DNA from: Flavobacterium tiangeerense
GTDB lineage: Bacteria; Bacteroidota; Bacteroidia; Flavobacteriales; Flavobacteriaceae
Reading direction: 5' to 3'
DNA: 64,000 nucleotides
Assembly (NCBI RefSeq): GCF_007830355.1
Contig: NZ_VLKO01000007.1
Span: forward strand, 186,001-250,000
Both the position numbers and the translations under genes were made by a program. Of the stretch, positions 62,407-64,000 are shown one piece after another (position 1 is the first letter of the stretch; every line of letters begins with the position of its first letter). The notes beneath the pieces are model-generated. The model had not been told where the DNA came from, did not search any database, and saw only the letters and a program-made list of their open reading frames with translations.

Positions 62407-63081
62407 TTATCGGTTAATATATAAGTATCCTGCTTTCTCAAAACTAGTGGCTGCACTGTCCTTATATCTCAAGATGTAATAATACGTTCCTTCTGGTAAC
62501 TCTTCGGATTGTTTGATGGTTACTCTTCCTTCTGAAACGCCTCTAAAGGCTCTATCATCATTGTTGTATCCTGTTCTTTCAAATACTAAAACTCCCCAAC
62601 GGTTGTATATCTCTACCGTATTGTCGCTGTAACATTCAAGTCCTCTAATGAGGAACACTTTGTTGTCTCCATTTCCATTTGGCGCTACTGCATTAAACAC
62701 TTCGATCACGCATCCTTGAATAGCAAGTACAGTTGGTCTATCACTTAAAGCGCTAGAATCATCCGATAAATCACTTACTACTACTCCTAGAGGGGTAACT
62801 CCTGTTGCAGTTGCTTGGTTGGTTACGCTTCCTAAGTTGATGTCGGCTTGTTTCAAGCGATATACTCCTTGATAGGCTGTATTGTTTGTCACTCCTACTG
62901 TCAATAAAGGTATGCTATTACCCGATAGTATCAAACCTGGTAAAACATCGGTAACCGTTACATTGTTTAATGGCGTGTTTCCTGTATTGCTTACCGCAAA
63001 ACTGTAGGTAATAGTCTCTCCTGCCTGTGCAAAACCATCTCCATTTTCGTCATTGAATACGGCTGTTTTAACAATGTATAT
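62407..63081 (-). pseudogene. 5'-truncated adhesin with gliding-motility-associated C-terminal domain
   Basis: The frame is open from 63081 to the stop at 62407 (224 residues) but has no start codon, signal peptide or N-terminus. An in-frame TGA lies at 63082-63084, where coding-like sequence stops abruptly and gives way to AT-rich DNA. Residues 1-115 are an Ig-like repeat domain (TAVFNDENGDGFAQAGETIT, NNVTVTDVLPG) and residues 135-224 are the gliding motility-associated C-terminal domain (DNTVEIYNRWGVLVFERTGYNN broken, LPEGTYYYILRYKD), the type B signal for type IX secretion. A TTG at 62934 could begin a shorter protein but it would lack an export signal. Either a real truncation or an assembly join. 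Confidence 0.85.
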
Positions 63082-63676
63082 TCAAATTTTGAGAGTAATT
63101 TTTAATTATAAAAAAATGATAATAATTTTTTGATATAGAAAACAATCATGAGTTTAATTTCAATCATCAATAAAGCTGCGAATGTCCTAAAAAACATAAC
63201 TAGATATCAATTACTTCTCTTTGTATTTTATATTTACGTTAAAATCTTGTTACCGATTTTATTTAAAACTGTAAAACTAAAATATATTTTAAAATTTAAC
63301 TAATCAGATGATAAAAAGTAGATTAAAAGCAATTCTAATAGATAATCAACACTGATCAATAAAAAATACAGCTCAAAATACTAGAATTATTATAAAAAAC
63401 ACCATAAACATGAAGCATAACTATTCAAATGAAAATAATTCTATATTCTTGAAAAAAAGCATAAAAACTTTTATTAAACTAAAATATTATTTCAAATTGA
63501 TGAAAATCGCAAAAGTTTCGATGAAAAAAACTGTATACGAAAGCCAAATTCTTAAATATAAATGCTAATAACAATCTAAAAAACTAAGGTGAAATTGTTT
63601 TAAACAATAGAGATTCCAAATTTGTAGAATTATATTTTATCATTACTTAACAAATAAATAGAAATTAAAATTGATC

Positions 63677-63704
63677 AAAAAAAAGACCGTCTTTAAAGAC
63701 AGTC
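63677..63704 (-). terminator. Minus-strand terminator
   Basis: On the minus strand GACTGTCTTT / AAAGACGGTC (one G-U) followed by eight T. It implies a transcribed unit to its right on the minus strand. Confidence 0.75.
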
Positions 63705-63729
63705 CAAGATATACCGGTAATAAATAATT

Positions 63730-63840
63730 TTAAACACTGCCTTCAACCCAACAACTAGTGCCATTACTAGTATTCAGACTAGTAAATTTTCTAAATTTGT
63801 CCGCTAAATATTCTACTAAATTATCATCAATAGAAGCCAC
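63730..63840 (-). CDS. Tiny ORF with Thr/Ser/Cys-rich end, possible short peptide gene
   Basis: GTG at 63838-63840, 36 codons, stop at 63730-63732; the frame is open to 63867. The sequence starts VASIDDNLVEYLADKFRKF and ends TSLNTSNGTSCWVEGSV. The tail contains three TSxx units at 12-base spacing (ACTAGT at 63754, 63766 and 63778). A terminator lies 26 bases downstream, consistent with a real transcript. No ATG and no known family. It could be a leader/core-type small peptide or the end of a decayed gene whose upstream frame carries stops. Confidence 0.25.
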   Translation of the reverse strand: MASIDDNLVEYLADKFRKFTSLNTSNGTSCWVEGSV

Positions 63841-64000
63841 AAAATTTGAGTCTAATGAATAGCTTTTCTATTCGAATTCAAAAAAAATTTGCCTACAGAA
63901 TCTCGCAAAACAAGGTCTAGACTTGCTTACCAATATAGCCAAACAAGTACAAGATATAAAAACCCATTTTTGAATTTTTAAATTATTATAGATATTTTGA

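Larger units (their letters stand above)
63082..64000. other. AT-rich stretch without a convincing large gene
   Basis: About 920 bases. All six frames are cut by many stops. It contains a minus-strand terminator (63677-63704) and one tiny minus-strand ORF (63730-63840), described separately. The segment 63090-63660 shows no ORF, repeat or structured RNA that I can support. It may be degraded coding sequence. Confidence 0.5.

Noticed and set aside
63841-63990. Possible transposase or further exon of a gene at the right edge
   Set aside because: Both strands have short open pieces broken by stops and no recognisable motif, so no CDS is reported.
1-64000. CRISPR arrays, tRNA/rRNA genes, prophage, restriction or other defence systems, intact insertion sequences
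   Set aside because: No regularly spaced repeats, GC-rich structured RNA islands, phage structural genes, nuclease-methylase pairs or transposase motifs were seen on reading both strands; a computed search was not possible.

Overview
The window is AT-rich and carries many hallmarks of the Bacteroidota, most likely Flavobacterium or a close relative in the Flavobacteriaceae. These include a SusC/SusD pair, PorP/SprF-type and gliding-motility C-terminal-domain proteins, a serine palmitoyltransferase-like enzyme, promoters of the TTTG / TAnnTTTG type, and many start codons without a Shine-Dalgarno sequence. I see no rRNA, tRNA, CRISPR array, prophage or intact insertion sequence. Most genes are ordinary chromosomal genes, and convergent gene pairs are repeatedly separated by strong bidirectional terminators.

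Regions: (1) 1-2190: the 3' part of a TonB-dependent receptor and a small secreted protein. (2) 2250-6030: ferredoxin, LuxC-like acyl-CoA reductase, serC and serA. (3) 6125-12960: small envelope proteins, exported MsrA, a LolD-like ATPase, a TIGR02757 protein, a DEAD-box-family helicase with DEFD in motif II, and a lactonase-fold protein. (4) 13141-17329: an apparent four-gene operon encoding a BatA/VWA protein, a dihydroorotase homologue without its HxH metal motif, a small membrane protein and an esterase. (5) 17375-22313: MBL-fold hydrolase, a large conserved protein of unknown function, Bcp, an endonuclease III without its iron-sulfur cysteines, and an ECF sigma factor. (6) 22578-36600: a complete polysaccharide utilization locus for a beta-glucan, probably laminarin-like. 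(7) 36786-50174: uvrA, outer-membrane proteins, a polysaccharide flippase / glycosyltransferase / YfhO cluster, a GNAT-like protein and the SPT-like enzyme. (8) 50440-59328: NYN nuclease, glutamate synthase-like FMN protein, RdgB, a cold-shock-type DEAD helicase, PepD and a DUF3810 protein. (9) 59465-63081: a type IX secretion module of OmpA protein, PorP/SprF protein and a 5'-truncated adhesin remnant. (10) 63082-64000: an AT-rich tail with no convincing large gene.

The most coherent system is the glucan locus. A membrane-spanning one-piece regulator (propeller, Y_Y_Y domain and LuxR-type HTH in one chain) sits upstream of susC, susD, a PKD lipoprotein with a duplicated C-terminal domain, a GH16 lipoprotein, a GH3 beta-glucosidase and a second GH16. 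All are on the minus strand and end at a clear terminator. The expected flow is surface binding and endo-cleavage by GH16, SusCD import, then periplasmic finishing by GH3.

The most unusual items are the abruptly truncated adhesin at 63081, catalytic-motif losses in two housekeeping-type enzymes (dihydroorotase, endonuclease III), a structured intergenic element at 9401-9520, a near-palindrome between regulator and susC, and a tiny Thr/Ser/Cys-ending ORF with its own terminator at 63730-63840. I do not see a clearly new multi-gene system. All family assignments come from reading motifs, not from database searches.
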